Shown here in pieces: positions 35,362 through 44,034 of a stretch of 64,000 bases of DNA. The translations under genes were made by a program, and so were the position numbers. Every line of letters begins with the position of its first letter. The first letter of the stretch is position 1. The stretch is from Psychroserpens luteus (GTDB lineage Bacteria > Bacteroidota > Bacteroidia > Flavobacteriales > Flavobacteriaceae): positions 186,001 through 250,000 of the forward strand of contig NZ_JADILU010000004.1 of assembly GCF_015319355.1 (NCBI RefSeq). The letters run 5' to 3'. Below the pieces are notes generated by a model. That model worked only from the letters and a program-made list of their open reading frames with translations. It had not been told where the DNA came from and ran no database searches.

Positions 35362-35363
35362 AA

Positions 35364-35678
35364 TTAATTTAATATAGAGGATTCAGTACTTGTAGACAAT
35401 CCATAAGACTTTGCGAAATTGCTAACATTAGTATCGTAAGTGGTTTCTTTTAAATTATTAAACGCCATGAAATTCAAAACAACGACACAAACTAAAGTAG
35501 CCATTTGTAATTTTGGTGTAAACCATGACCATGTTGCATCTTGAATATCTTCAGAAGCATTACGAATTTTATGCATCACATTTTCTTTTAAAAAAGGCGA
35601 CACCTTAACTTCATTAATTGACTCAATAGAATCAAAAGTATCTTTCACTTTTTTGTTCATTTCAACATTTGTTTTCAT
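35364..35678 (-). CDS. Single-TM protein, probable anti-sigma factor
   Basis: The protein is about 104 residues from the ATG at 35676-35678 (MKTNVEMNKKVKDTF), with a possible longer start at 35729. It has a cytoplasmic helical part (VSPFLKENVMHKIRN), a segment with Trp (ATWSWFTPKLQ) and a membrane span (MATLVCVVVLNFMAF). A short periplasmic tail of about 30 residues follows. Its place between the sigma factor and the Spy-like sensor, and the size, fit a small anti-sigma factor of the CnrY type. It has no zinc motif. The anti-sigma role is inferred from context. Confidence 0.6.
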   Translation of the reverse strand: MKTNVEMNKKVKDTFDSIESINEVKVSPFLKENVMHKIRNASEDIQDATWSWFTPKLQMATLVCVVVLNFMAFNNLKETTYDTNVSNFAKSYGLSTSTESSILN

Positions 35679-35778
35679 GTGATTATTTTTATTTTTTTTT
35701 ATGGACACACACAGTTCGCTATTAATCATTTTTTATGATGATAAAATTTTGCACGTGCTCATTTCACAATTATATCTT

Positions 35779-35806
35779 TAGATGCAAAAGTTTAAAAAAA
35801 CTTGTG
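35779..35806 (-). promoter_or_regulatory. Predicted ECF promoter P2 (anti-sigma / sensor unit)
   Basis: On the - strand CACAAGTT (35799-35806), 14 bases, CATCTA (35779-35784). It directly abuts the stop codon of the sigma gene, so the sigma and its antagonist have separate but similar promoters. Confidence 0.8.
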
Positions 35807-36385
35807 CTAATATTCATTTTTATAATAATTTTCTAACACGTTTTGTAGATTCTTTTTTGCTCTAAACATAATAGATTCTACCGATGACAAACTCTTATTT
35901 GTAATCTCAGCAACTTCTTGATAACTCTTTCCATCAATTTTGTGTAGTGTAAAAACTACAGACTGACTTTCAGGCAAACCATTAATTGCTTTAAATAAGG
36001 TTGCACTAAGTTCTTTATTTTCTAACAAAATTCCCGGATGATTCATTTCCGTAAAGTAATCAGTCTTATCAATCGGGATTGCATTACCAGTAATTGATTG
36101 CAAAAATGCAAAACGCTTTTTAGTATTCTTTTTTCTAATAAACTCCAAACATTTGTTTGTTGTTATTCTATAAATCCAAGTAGACAATTTAGAATCTCCT
36201 TTAAACTTTTTTATAGAATTAAAAACTTCAACAAAAACCTCTTGAGCAATATCCTCTGCATCTTCTTTATTAGGTACAAAAGAAATACAAGTACTAAATA
36301 CTTTTTGCTGAAAATCGTCCACAAGCTTGTTATAAGCAACTGTACTTTTATGTCTTAATTCTTCTATAAATTCAGTTTCTGTCAA
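35807..36385 (-). CDS. ECF sigma factor of the YHYH/CotH cluster
   Basis: This 192-residue sigma-70 family factor has region 2 (NKEDAEDIAQEVFVEVFNSIKKFKGDSKLSTWIYRITTNKCLE) and region 4 (ALPESQSVVFTLHKIDGKSYQEVAEITNKSLSSVESIMFRAKK style helix-turn-helix). There is no region 3. It is the first gene of the minus-strand cluster and has the predicted promoter P1, built of the same boxes as the rest, 33 bases before its ATG; that is the usual mark of ECF self-activation. It most likely directs the six sites listed here. A divergent core gene starts 152 bases away. Confidence 0.92.
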   Translation of the reverse strand: MTETEFIEELRHKSTVAYNKLVDDFQQKVFSTCISFVPNKEDAEDIAQEVFVEVFNSIKKFKGDSKLSTWIYRITTNKCLEFIRKKNTKKRFAFLQSITGNAIPIDKTDYFTEMNHPGILLENKELSATLFKAINGLPESQSVVFTLHKIDGKSYQEVAEITNKSLSSVESIMFRAKKNLQNVLENYYKNEY

Positions 36386-36417
36386 AAAAGATTGGTTAAA
36401 TACTAGATGATTATCTT

Positions 36418-36445
36418 TAGATGCTATTCATAATAAAAACTTGCG
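36418..36445 (-). promoter_or_regulatory. Predicted autoregulatory ECF promoter P1
   Basis: On the - strand CGCAAGTT (36438-36445), 14 bases, CATCTA (36418-36423). The predicted start falls near 36411, about 26 bases before the sigma ATG. Confidence 0.85.
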
Positions 36446-36511
36446 CTACATCTTATTTTTCTCAAAAGATAACACTTTATCATATACCACTCTATATCTA
36501 AACTTTTAATG

Positions 36512-36519
36512 TACCTTTG
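36512..36519 (+). promoter_or_regulatory. Predicted -7 box for the rRNA methyltransferase gene
   Basis: TACCTTTG matches TAnnTTTG, giving a very short leader (start codon at 36538). No TTG is found 19 bases upstream. Confidence 0.55.
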
Positions 36520-36537
36520 CATGCTTAATTTTTTAAC

Positions 36538-37755
36538 ATGCGTCTACACAGAAACCTTTGCTTCGCAGTCATAGATGGACTAACATTAATCCTCAATGAA
36601 GGCAAATATGCAGATAAAGTCATTCAGCAACTTCTTAAGCGCGATAAGCGTTGGGGAAGTCGTGATCGTGGTTTTGTTGCAGAAACCATTTACGACATTG
36701 TAAGATGGAAACGTTTATATACAGAAATTGCCGAAGTCAAAGCGCCTTACGATAGAGATAACATCTGGCGTATTTTTGCAGTTTGGGCAACCTTAAGAGG
36801 TATAAAATTACCAGATTGGAGCTATTTTGAAAGTACACCTCTTCGTAAAATAAAAGGTCGCTTTGATGAATTGTCTAAAACAAGAAAATTCAAAGAATCT
36901 ATTCCAGATTGGTTAGATGAATTAGGTGTAAAAGAATTAGGAGAATCTGTTTGGACGAAAGAAATTGCTGCTTTAAACCAACAAGCAGATGTTATTTTAA
37001 GAGTTAATACACTTAATACTACAAAAGAAAATTTACAGTCTCTACTATTTGATGATGGTATAGAGACCGAAAGTATTAAAGGTTATACAAACGCACTAAA
37101 ACTTAAAGAAAGAGCTAACGTATTTCAAACCGAATCTTTTAAAAAGGGTTTCTTTGAAGTACAAGATGCGTCATCTCAATTAGTTGCAGAATTCTTGAAT
37201 GTTAAACCAGGAATGAAAGTTGTTGATACTTGTGCTGGTGCTGGTGGAAAAACACTACACCTTGCCTCTTTAATGGAAAACAAAGGTCAAATTATTGCGC
37301 TTGATATTTATGCCAATAAATTGAACGAACTTAAAAGAAGAGCAAAACGTAATGGTGCTTGGAATATAGAAACTAGAGCAATTGAATCTACTAAGGTTGT
37401 AAAGAAACTTTACGACAAGGCAGACCGTGTTCTTATTGATGCTCCTTGTTCTGGATTAGGTGTTTTAAGACGAAATCCTGATGCCAAATGGAAATTACAG
37501 CCTGAATTTATTGACAAGATAAAAGTTACACAACAAGAAATTTTACAACAATATTCTAGGATAGTAAAAGCTGGAGGACAATTAGTATATGCTACGTGCT
37601 CTGTTCTTCCTTCGGAAAACAAAGAACAAGTTGACACTTTTTTAACATCAGATTTAGGAAAAGATTTTACCTTTGTAAAAGACAAAAGCATCTTATCTCA
37701 CGTAACTGGGTACGATGGTTTTTATATGGCATTATTAGAAAAGAAAAAAAATTAA
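36538..37755 (+). CDS. RsmB/RsmF-type 16S rRNA (cytosine-C5) methyltransferase
   Basis: This 405-residue SAM-dependent enzyme of the NOL1/NOP2/Sun family methylates C5 of cytosine in 16S rRNA. It has an N-terminal NusB-like helical region, a linker, then the Rossmann domain: SAM-binding DTCAGAGGKTLHLA, the DAPCSGLGVLRRNPDAKW motif with the release cysteine, and YATCSVLPSENKEQV with the nucleophile Cys354. It lacks a C-terminal RsmF-type extension, so RsmB-like is the better fit. The T9SS endonuclease gene starts 5 bases after it, an odd pairing. Confidence 0.88.
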   Translation: MRLHRNLCFAVIDGLTLILNEGKYADKVIQQLLKRDKRWGSRDRGFVAETIYDIVRWKRLYTEIAEVKAPYDRDNIWRIFAVWATLRGIKLPDWSYFESTPLRKIKGRFDELSKTRKFKESIPDWLDELGVKELGESVWTKEIAALNQQADVILRVNTLNTTKENLQSLLFDDGIETESIKGYTNALKLKERANVFQTESFKKGFFEVQDASSQLVAEFLNVKPGMKVVDTCAGAGGKTLHLASLMENKGQIIALDIYANKLNELKRRAKRNGAWNIETRAIESTKVVKKLYDKADRVLIDAPCSGLGVLRRNPDAKWKLQPEFIDKIKVTQQEILQQYSRIVKAGGQLVYATCSVLPSENKEQVDTFLTSDLGKDFTFVKDKSILSHVTGYDGFYMALLEKKKN

Positions 37756-37759
37756 ACAT

Positions 37760-38899
37760 ATGAAACACATTTACTTTATAGTTACCTTATTAATATCAAC
37801 TGTTGCGTTTTCTCAAATCCCTACTGGATACTATGATTCTGCTTCAGGAACAGGATTTGCACTAAAAACACAACTTAAAGACATTATTGACAATAATAAT
37901 GATGGACTTGCGACAGAGTTTATTGCTCAAGATTTAGGGTATTCTGCACTTTATGTAACTTACGAATTATCAGATGTAGATTTATATTATGAAAATAATG
38001 GTACGCTCTTAGACATGTATTCTGAAGGTGTGATGCAAAATCCAGATAACACGAGTACAAATTTACCAGATGCTTATGAATATACTTATGGTATAAATCA
38101 AGATGATGGCACAATGGGAACTGCAGAAGGTCAACGATACAATAGAGAACACACCATTCCACAATCTTCTTTCAATAGTGGTTCACCAATGAGAAATGAT
38201 GCTCATTTTGTCATCCCATCAGATAAGTATGTAAATGGACAAAGAGGTAATTTACCTTACGGTTTTGTAGATACTACAACCCAATTTGATGAATATTCTA
38301 ACGGAACCAAAAGAGGAGAAAACACGACTACTGGTATTGGTTCTAGTTACAATGGTGATGTTTTTGAACCTATAGATGAATTTAAAGGCGATATTGCTAG
38401 AATGTTTTTTTTCTTTGCAACACGTTACGAAGATCAAATTTCTGGTTTTAATTATGTCATGTTTGATGGTTCTTCAAATCAAGCAATTGATCAACCATTC
38501 TTAGATCTTCTATACAATTGGCATCATAACGACCCAGTTTCTCAAAGAGAGATTGATAGAAATAATGCAATTTTCACTAGACAAGATAATAGAAACCCAT
38601 TTATTGACAATCCACAATTTGTTTTTGAAATCTGGCAAAGTTCTTTATCTGTAGATGAATTTCAAAATCAGAACATTGTAAAAATGTATCCAAATCCTGC
38701 AAATGGAAGCTTTGTAAATATAGATTCTAATCAAGACCTTGTTGCAGAAGTTTATGACATTCTAGGTAAAAAAGTTAAAGTTCAAACTATAAATGCTAAT
38801 CAGAAACAATTAAATATTTCTGGATTATCTAAAGGCGTATATTTAGTAAAACTTACTTCGGAAAATGGAAGTATTACAAAAAAGTTGATTAAGCAATAA
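37760..38899 (+). CDS. Secreted endonuclease I with T9SS sorting domain
   Basis: This 379-residue protein has a signal peptide ending TVAFSQ and an endonuclease I (NucM) domain with the active-site segment YNREHTIPQSSF, His in the ββα-metal fold, and NDAHFVIPSDKYVNGQRGN. The metal-binding NRNP-type end appears as DNRNPFIDNPQFVFEIW. A type A T9SS tail follows (MYPNPANGSFVNI to KKLIKQ). It should be exported to the outside, where it degrades DNA for nutrients. It is read from the upstream methyltransferase promoter. Confidence 0.92.
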   Translation: MKHIYFIVTLLISTVAFSQIPTGYYDSASGTGFALKTQLKDIIDNNNDGLATEFIAQDLGYSALYVTYELSDVDLYYENNGTLLDMYSEGVMQNPDNTSTNLPDAYEYTYGINQDDGTMGTAEGQRYNREHTIPQSSFNSGSPMRNDAHFVIPSDKYVNGQRGNLPYGFVDTTTQFDEYSNGTKRGENTTTGIGSSYNGDVFEPIDEFKGDIARMFFFFATRYEDQISGFNYVMFDGSSNQAIDQPFLDLLYNWHHNDPVSQREIDRNNAIFTRQDNRNPFIDNPQFVFEIWQSSLSVDEFQNQNIVKMYPNPANGSFVNIDSNQDLVAEVYDILGKKVKVQTINANQKQLNISGLSKGVYLVKLTSENGSITKKLIKQ

Positions 38900-38915
38900 G
38901 CTTTTATACACTTTT

Positions 38916-38960
38916 AAAAAGAGCGATTCTGAGCATAAAGCATATAATCGCTCTTTTTTT
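38916..38960 (+). terminator. Terminator after the endonuclease gene
   Basis: AAAAAGAGCGATT / AATCGCTCTTTTT stem with a loop of about 18 bases, then T-run on +. Confidence 0.8.
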
Positions 38961-39028
38961 GGTTAATAAAGCGTGAATAACTATAAATTTTCAACTTTAA
39001 TAACTACCCAAAATATATCGAAAAAGTG

Positions 39029-39036
39029 TAAATTTG
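39029..39036 (+). promoter_or_regulatory. Predicted -7 box of purL
   Basis: TAAATTTG matches TAnnTTTG and lies 31 bases before the purL start codon. No TTG is found at the ideal distance. Confidence 0.55.
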
Positions 39037-39067
39037 TCCTTTCAAAATCACTACAAAATACGATATA

Positions 39068-42000
39068 ATGATTCATTTCTTCGGAAACCAAAACAGTAAA
39101 CTATTTGCTGTTCAAGCAACAAAAGAATTATCAACGCAAACCATAGCTAAATTGACATGGTTATTTGGTAACCAACCAAAACTAGAACAAGCATCATTAG
39201 ATGCTTTTTTTGTTGGTCCACGTGCAGCAATGATAACACCTTGGAGTACAAATGCTGTTGAAATAACTCAAAACATGGGTATTGATGACATTATTCGTAT
39301 AGAAGAGTTTGAAAGCTGTAAAGAAGATTTCAATGGATTTGATCCAATGATTTCAGAAAAATATAACAAGTTAAATCAAGAGTCATTTACGATTGATATT
39401 CAACCAGAAGACATTCTTAATATAGAAGATATTTCAGCATATAACCAACAAGAAGGTTTAGCGCTTAATAGTGAAGAAATTGAATATTTAGAGAGTGTTG
39501 CTAAAAAAATTGGACGACCATTAACCGACTCTGAAGTTTTTGGATTCTCGCAAGTCAATAGTGAACACTGTCGACATAAAATATTTAATGGCACATTTGT
39601 AATTGATGGTGAAGAAAAGCCTAACTCGCTTTTCAAAATGATTAAAGAAACATCAAAGCAAAACCCTAATACTATTGTCTCTGCATATAAAGATAATGTC
39701 GCATTTATTAAAGGACCAAAGGTTGAGCAATTTGCACCAAAACGTGCAGATATCCCTGATTTTTACACAAAAAAAGAATTTGAATCTGTAATATCTTTAA
39801 AAGCAGAAACACACAATTTCCCAACAACCGTTGAACCTTTTAATGGAGCAGCAACAGGATCTGGAGGAGAAATTCGTGATAGACTCGCTGGAGGAAAAGG
39901 ATCTTTACCATTAGCAGGAACTGCTGTTTATATGACATCATATTCTCGCTTGGAAGAAAATCGTCCTTGGGAACAAAAATTTGAAGCTAGAGATTGGTTA
40001 TACCAAACTCCTATGGATATTTTGATAAAAGCTTCAAATGGTGCTTCAGATTTTGGAAATAAATTTGGACAACCATTAATCACAGGTTCTGTATTAACTT
40101 TTGAACACGAAGAGAATTCATCTTCGAGCACATCAAAACCTAGAAAATTAGGTTACGATAAAGTCATCATGCAAGCTGGTGGTATTGGATATGGTAAAGC
40201 AGATCAAGCATTAAAAGACACACCAAAAAAAGGAGATAAAATTGTAATTCTTGGTGGAGAAAACTATAGAATTGGAATGGGTGGAGCTGCAGTCTCATCT
40301 GCAGATACTGGAGAATTTGCTTCTGGTATTGAGTTAAATGCTGTACAACGTTCTAATCCAGAAATGCAAAAACGTGCTGCAAATGCTGTTCGTGGGATGG
40401 TAGAAAGCGAAGAAAACTTTATTGTATCTATTCACGATCATGGTGCTGGTGGACATTTAAATTGTTTATCAGAACTTGTAGAAGATACAGGAGGAAAAAT
40501 AGATTTAGATAAACTACCTATTGGTGATCCAACACTATCTGCTAAAGAAATTATAGGTAACGAATCTCAAGAAAGAATGGGATTAGTTATTGCCGAAAAA
40601 CACCTCGATACTTTACAAAAAATTGCAGAACGAGAACGCTCTCCAATGTATACTGTTGGAGAAGTTACCGGAAATGATAGATTTACTTTTGAATCTAAAA
40701 CTACTGGCGAAAAACCAATGGATTTAGCTTTAGAAGACATGTTTGGTTCTTCTCCAAAAACCGTTTTAACAGACAAAACAGTTGAAAGAAACTATAAAAA
40801 CTCAAGATATAAAACCAAAAATTTACACATCTATTTAAAACAAGTTTTACAATTAGAAGCTGTTGCATGTAAAGATTGGTTAACAAATAAAGTAGATCGT
40901 TGTGTTGGCGGTAAAGTTGCAAAACAACAATGTGTTGGTTCTCTTCAAATCCCTTTGAATAATGTTGGTGTAATGGCATTAGATTATAATGGAAAAGAAG
41001 GAATTGCAACATCAATTGGTCATTCTCCTATTTCTGGTTTAATTAACCCAGAAGCTGGTAGTAGAAATTCAATCACAGAGTCTTTAACTAATATTATTTG
41101 GGCTCCTTTAAAAGACAATTTACAATCTGTGTCATTATCTGCAAACTGGATGTGGCCTTGTAAAAACGAAGGTGAAGATGCTCGTTTGTATCAAGCTGTG
41201 AAAGCTATTTCAGAATTTTCAATAGATTTAGGAATCAATGTTCCAACAGGAAAAGATTCGCTATCAATGAAGCAAAAATATCCTGATGGTGATGTCATTT
41301 CTCCAGGAACGGTTATTATTTCTGCAGCAGGAAATTGTAATGATATATCTAAAGTTGTGGAGCCTGTTTTACAAATAGATGGAGGAAACATCTACTATAT
41401 TAATATCTCACAAGACGATTTTAAATTAGGAGGAAGTTCTTTTCACCAAACCTTAAACACAATTGGTAATGATGCTCCAGATGTTAAAGATGCTAGCTTT
41501 TTAAAGAACACTTTTAATACGATTCAAAACCTAATTAAAGCAGATAAAATTTCTGCAGGTCATGATGTTGCTTCTGGTGGTTTGATCACAACACTATTAG
41601 AACTCTGTTTTGCTGATAGAAATTTAGGAGCAGATTATGATCTTTCTAGCTTAAATGAAGAAAATTCTTTAAAACTACTATTTGCTGAAAATGCAGGACT
41701 AGTTTTTCAAGCAGATTCTTCAGTAGAAACTATTTTAACCGATAATAACATTGAATTTTTCAATATAGGAACTGTAAATAATACTGAACAATTAACCATC
41801 AAAAACAACGAAGATGATTTCTTTTTTGATGTTTCTGAAATGAGAGATGTTTGGTATAAAACGTCTTTTTTATTAGATCAAAAGCAAACTGCTAATGATT
41901 TAGCGGAAGCTCGTTATAAAAATTATTCGCAATTACCTCTAGTTTATAAATTTCCGAAGAATTTTACTGGAAAATTACCAAATATAGATTCTAGCAAACC

Positions 42001-42754
42001 AAGACCAAAAGCTGCTATTCTTCGTGAAAAAGGATCAAATTCTGAACGAGAGATGGCTAACGCCATGTATTTAGCTGGTTTTGATGTCAAGGATGTACAT
42101 ATGACCGATTTAATTTCTGGACGTGAGACATTAGAAGATATCCAGTTTTTGGGAGCTGTTGGTGGTTTCTCAAATAGTGATGTTTTAGGATCTGCAAAAG
42201 GTTGGGCTGGTGCAATCAAATATAACGAGAATGCCAATAAAGCGATCAAGAATTTCTTTGATAGAGAAGACACTTTATCGGTTGGAATTTGCAATGGTTG
42301 TCAATTATTTATGGAATTAGAATTAATTAATCCAGATCATGATGAGCATGGAAAAATGCTACATAATGATTCTAAAAAGCATGAGAGTGCGTTTACATCA
42401 GTAACTGTTCAAGAAAATAATTCGATCATGTTATCTACGTTAAAAGATGCAACTTTAGGTGTTTGGATTAGTCATGGAGAGGGAAAATTCAACCTTCCGA
42501 AGAAAGAAAAAGAATACAACATTGTCGCAAAATATGCTTACGATAGCTATCCTGCAAATCCAAATGGTTCAGATTTCAACACTGCCATGATGTGTGATAC
42601 AACTGGTCGTCATTTAGTGATGATGCCACATATTGAGCGTTCTACGTTTCAATGGAATTGGGCAAATTATCCTAAAGGTAGAAAAGACGAAGTTTCACCT
42701 TGGTTAGAGGCTTTTGTGAATGCTAAACAATGGATAGAAACCACAAATAAATAA
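39068..42754 (+). CDS. purL: Phosphoribosylformylglycinamidine synthase (large, fused PurL)
   Basis: This 1228-residue single-chain enzyme performs the fourth step of purine synthesis: FGAR + Gln + ATP to FGAM + Glu + ADP. It has the N-terminal PurS-like region, the two FGAM synthetase halves with SEHCRHKIFNG, AETHNFPTTVEPFNGAATGSGG and the second half with PTGKDSLSMKQ, and a C-terminal glutaminase domain with the catalytic Cys in VGICNGCQLF and the HIERS His/Glu. The length and domain set match the large PurL of gammaproteobacteria and Bacteroidota rather than the split PurSQL. It is monocistronic, with a terminator following. Confidence 0.97.
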   Translation: MIHFFGNQNSKLFAVQATKELSTQTIAKLTWLFGNQPKLEQASLDAFFVGPRAAMITPWSTNAVEITQNMGIDDIIRIEEFESCKEDFNGFDPMISEKYNKLNQESFTIDIQPEDILNIEDISAYNQQEGLALNSEEIEYLESVAKKIGRPLTDSEVFGFSQVNSEHCRHKIFNGTFVIDGEEKPNSLFKMIKETSKQNPNTIVSAYKDNVAFIKGPKVEQFAPKRADIPDFYTKKEFESVISLKAETHNFPTTVEPFNGAATGSGGEIRDRLAGGKGSLPLAGTAVYMTSYSRLEENRPWEQKFEARDWLYQTPMDILIKASNGASDFGNKFGQPLITGSVLTFEHEENSSSSTSKPRKLGYDKVIMQAGGIGYGKADQALKDTPKKGDKIVILGGENYRIGMGGAAVSSADTGEFASGIELNAVQRSNPEMQKRAANAVRGMVESEENFIVSIHDHGAGGHLNCLSELVEDTGGKIDLDKLPIGDPTLSAKEIIGNESQERMGLVIAEKHLDTLQKIAERERSPMYTVGEVTGNDRFTFESKTTGEKPMDLALEDMFGSSPKTVLTDKTVERNYKNSRYKTKNLHIYLKQVLQLEAVACKDWLTNKVDRCVGGKVAKQQCVGSLQIPLNNVGVMALDYNGKEGIATSIGHSPISGLINPEAGSRNSITESLTNIIWAPLKDNLQSVSLSANWMWPCKNEGEDARLYQAVKAISEFSIDLGINVPTGKDSLSMKQKYPDGDVISPGTVIISAAGNCNDISKVVEPVLQIDGGNIYYINISQDDFKLGGSSFHQTLNTIGNDAPDVKDASFLKNTFNTIQNLIKADKISAGHDVASGGLITTLLELCFADRNLGADYDLSSLNEENSLKLLFAENAGLVFQADSSVETILTDNNIEFFNIGTVNNTEQLTIKNNEDDFFFDVSEMRDVWYKTSFLLDQKQTANDLAEARYKNYSQLPLVYKFPKNFTGKLPNIDSSKPRPKAAILREKGSNSEREMANAMYLAGFDVKDVHMTDLISGRETLEDIQFLGAVGGFSNSDVLGSAKGWAGAIKYNENANKAIKNFFDREDTLSVGICNGCQLFMELELINPDHDEHGKMLHNDSKKHESAFTSVTVQENNSIMLSTLKDATLGVWISHGEGKFNLPKKEKEYNIVAKYAYDSYPANPNGSDFNTAMMCDTTGRHLVMMPHIERSTFQWNWANYPKGRKDEVSPWLEAFVNAKQWIETTNK

Positions 42755-42775
42755 AAGCACTTTTATTTATATAAA

Positions 42776-42808
42776 AAACGGTTTAAGAGTATCCTCTTAA
42801 ACCGTTTT
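42776..42808. terminator. Bidirectional terminator between purL and the membrane protein pair
   Basis: AACGGTTTAAGAG / CTCTTAAACCGTT stem with a TATC loop and A/T runs on both strands. Confidence 0.9.
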
Positions 42809-42831
42809 CTATGTTTTCAATTTTTGAATAA

Positions 42832-43287
42832 TTATTCTTTAGTTTTTGATTTAGATCGCATTTGTCTTCTTAATTGTAAAAAGCCATTACTAAGCGCTCC
42901 CTTTTTCTTCAAAATAGGAATACTTAAAGTTACCAAAAGCCCAATACATGCTGCAGACCCCAATCCTCCTCCAAAGCCATGAAAATAAGTACTTGTATTT
43001 AAAAAAATGATGGTAAATATTATTCCAGAAATTCCTATTAAAAAATAATTAGACAATACTTTAGAAGACACCATACCAATAAACGAAGCTCCAAAACAAA
43101 CTAATGGTAAATTCTCTGTTAAATAAGGAGATAATAATTTAGGGAATAACAATACAAAAACGCCAACCAAAACACCAATTAATGCAGATGCTCTCACAGC
43201 GCCTTGCTTAAAGTTTACTTGTAAAACAAAAGTGGCTATAGAAGAAATCCCTCCTGCTAAAAACAATATAAAATGAGTTATATCCAT
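42832..43287 (-). CDS. Small membrane protein, second of a paralogous pair
   Basis: This 151-residue protein has four or five membrane segments and a C-terminal basic tail (RRQMRSKSKTKE). It shares an ordered motif set with the neighbour at 43278: CFGASFIGMVS, then a hydrophobic span, then FHGFGGGLGSAA. The 10-base overlap with that gene implies coupled translation and probably a heterodimer. The glycine- and FHG-containing segments could line a pore. I do not recognise the family, and no ligand is suggested by the context. Confidence 0.6.
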   Translation of the reverse strand: MDITHFILFLAGGISSIATFVLQVNFKQGAVRASALIGVLVGVFVLLFPKLLSPYLTENLPLVCFGASFIGMVSSKVLSNYFLIGISGIIFTIIFLNTSTYFHGFGGGLGSAACIGLLVTLSIPILKKKGALSNGFLQLRRQMRSKSKTKE

Positions 43288-43829
43288 TGAGAGATTAAAA
43301 ATGTAATGACAACACCTCCAAAAGCCAAAGTACCCAACTTACCTCCAACACCATGAAAAGTATCTTTAGTACCTACTAAAAGTAAACCTGTGATAGTACT
43401 TGCTAGTGTAATAAAAATATAATCTGGAGCAACACTAAGGTTTGTCATACCAACAAAAGCTCCACAATAAACAGCAGTTGGCATTGTTTTAATAAAGGTG
43501 TTATTTTTAAAAAAATTAGGGACAAAGCTTATAGCTAAACCTACCAAACCAGCAGCCAAAACACTACTCATTTGAAAAGAACTGCATAAAACATAAGTGA
43601 GAATAGCACCAAAAAACACAAATGCTATTGTCAATACATGTTCAAAACTATGGTTTGTAGTACTTAATGGTGTTTTCTTATAAGTAATGACAAGTAGAAT
43701 TAATGCCAAAACAACAAATGCTGAAACAAGAATATTATTCTGTTTCTCAAATAAAATTGCAGCTAAAAAACCTAAATGACATAGTATTATTAAAATAAAA
43801 GAAAGCTGTTTTACACGCTTTTTAATCAT
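43278..43829 (-). CDS. Small membrane protein, first of a paralogous pair
   Basis: This 183-residue protein has about six membrane segments. Motifs shared with its downstream neighbour are YCGAFVGMTNL and, about 35 residues on, FHGVGGKLGTLAF. It is longer by two N-terminal helices. The pairing of two homologous, slightly different small membrane proteins with overlapping genes is typical of heteromeric transporters or channels, but no known transporter motif is present. Function unknown. Confidence 0.6.
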   Translation of the reverse strand: MIKKRVKQLSFILIILCHLGFLAAILFEKQNNILVSAFVVLALILLVITYKKTPLSTTNHSFEHVLTIAFVFFGAILTYVLCSSFQMSSVLAAGLVGLAISFVPNFFKNNTFIKTMPTAVYCGAFVGMTNLSVAPDYIFITLASTITGLLLVGTKDTFHGVGGKLGTLAFGGVVITFLISQWI

Positions 43830-44034
43830 AATCTGTATTTAATACATTTCAAAAATACACAATATTGCTGTTTTAGTTTTCTTTTTAAATGCCATATAAT
43901 TATAATCTAGTGATATTATGAAATTCACAAAAATCTAAAGAGTTTATTATCACTAAGTCCTTTTTTATATGTCATATTTGAAAATCCCTTTTATTTTCAT
44001 ACTTTGCAATACTACAATCTTATCCCTTCATTTA

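Noticed and set aside
43969-44034. Extended N-terminus of the acyl-CoA ligase as a signal peptide
   Set aside because: The stretch overlaps a promoter-like sequence and the enzyme is cytoplasmic; MTEITRLFDF is the natural start.
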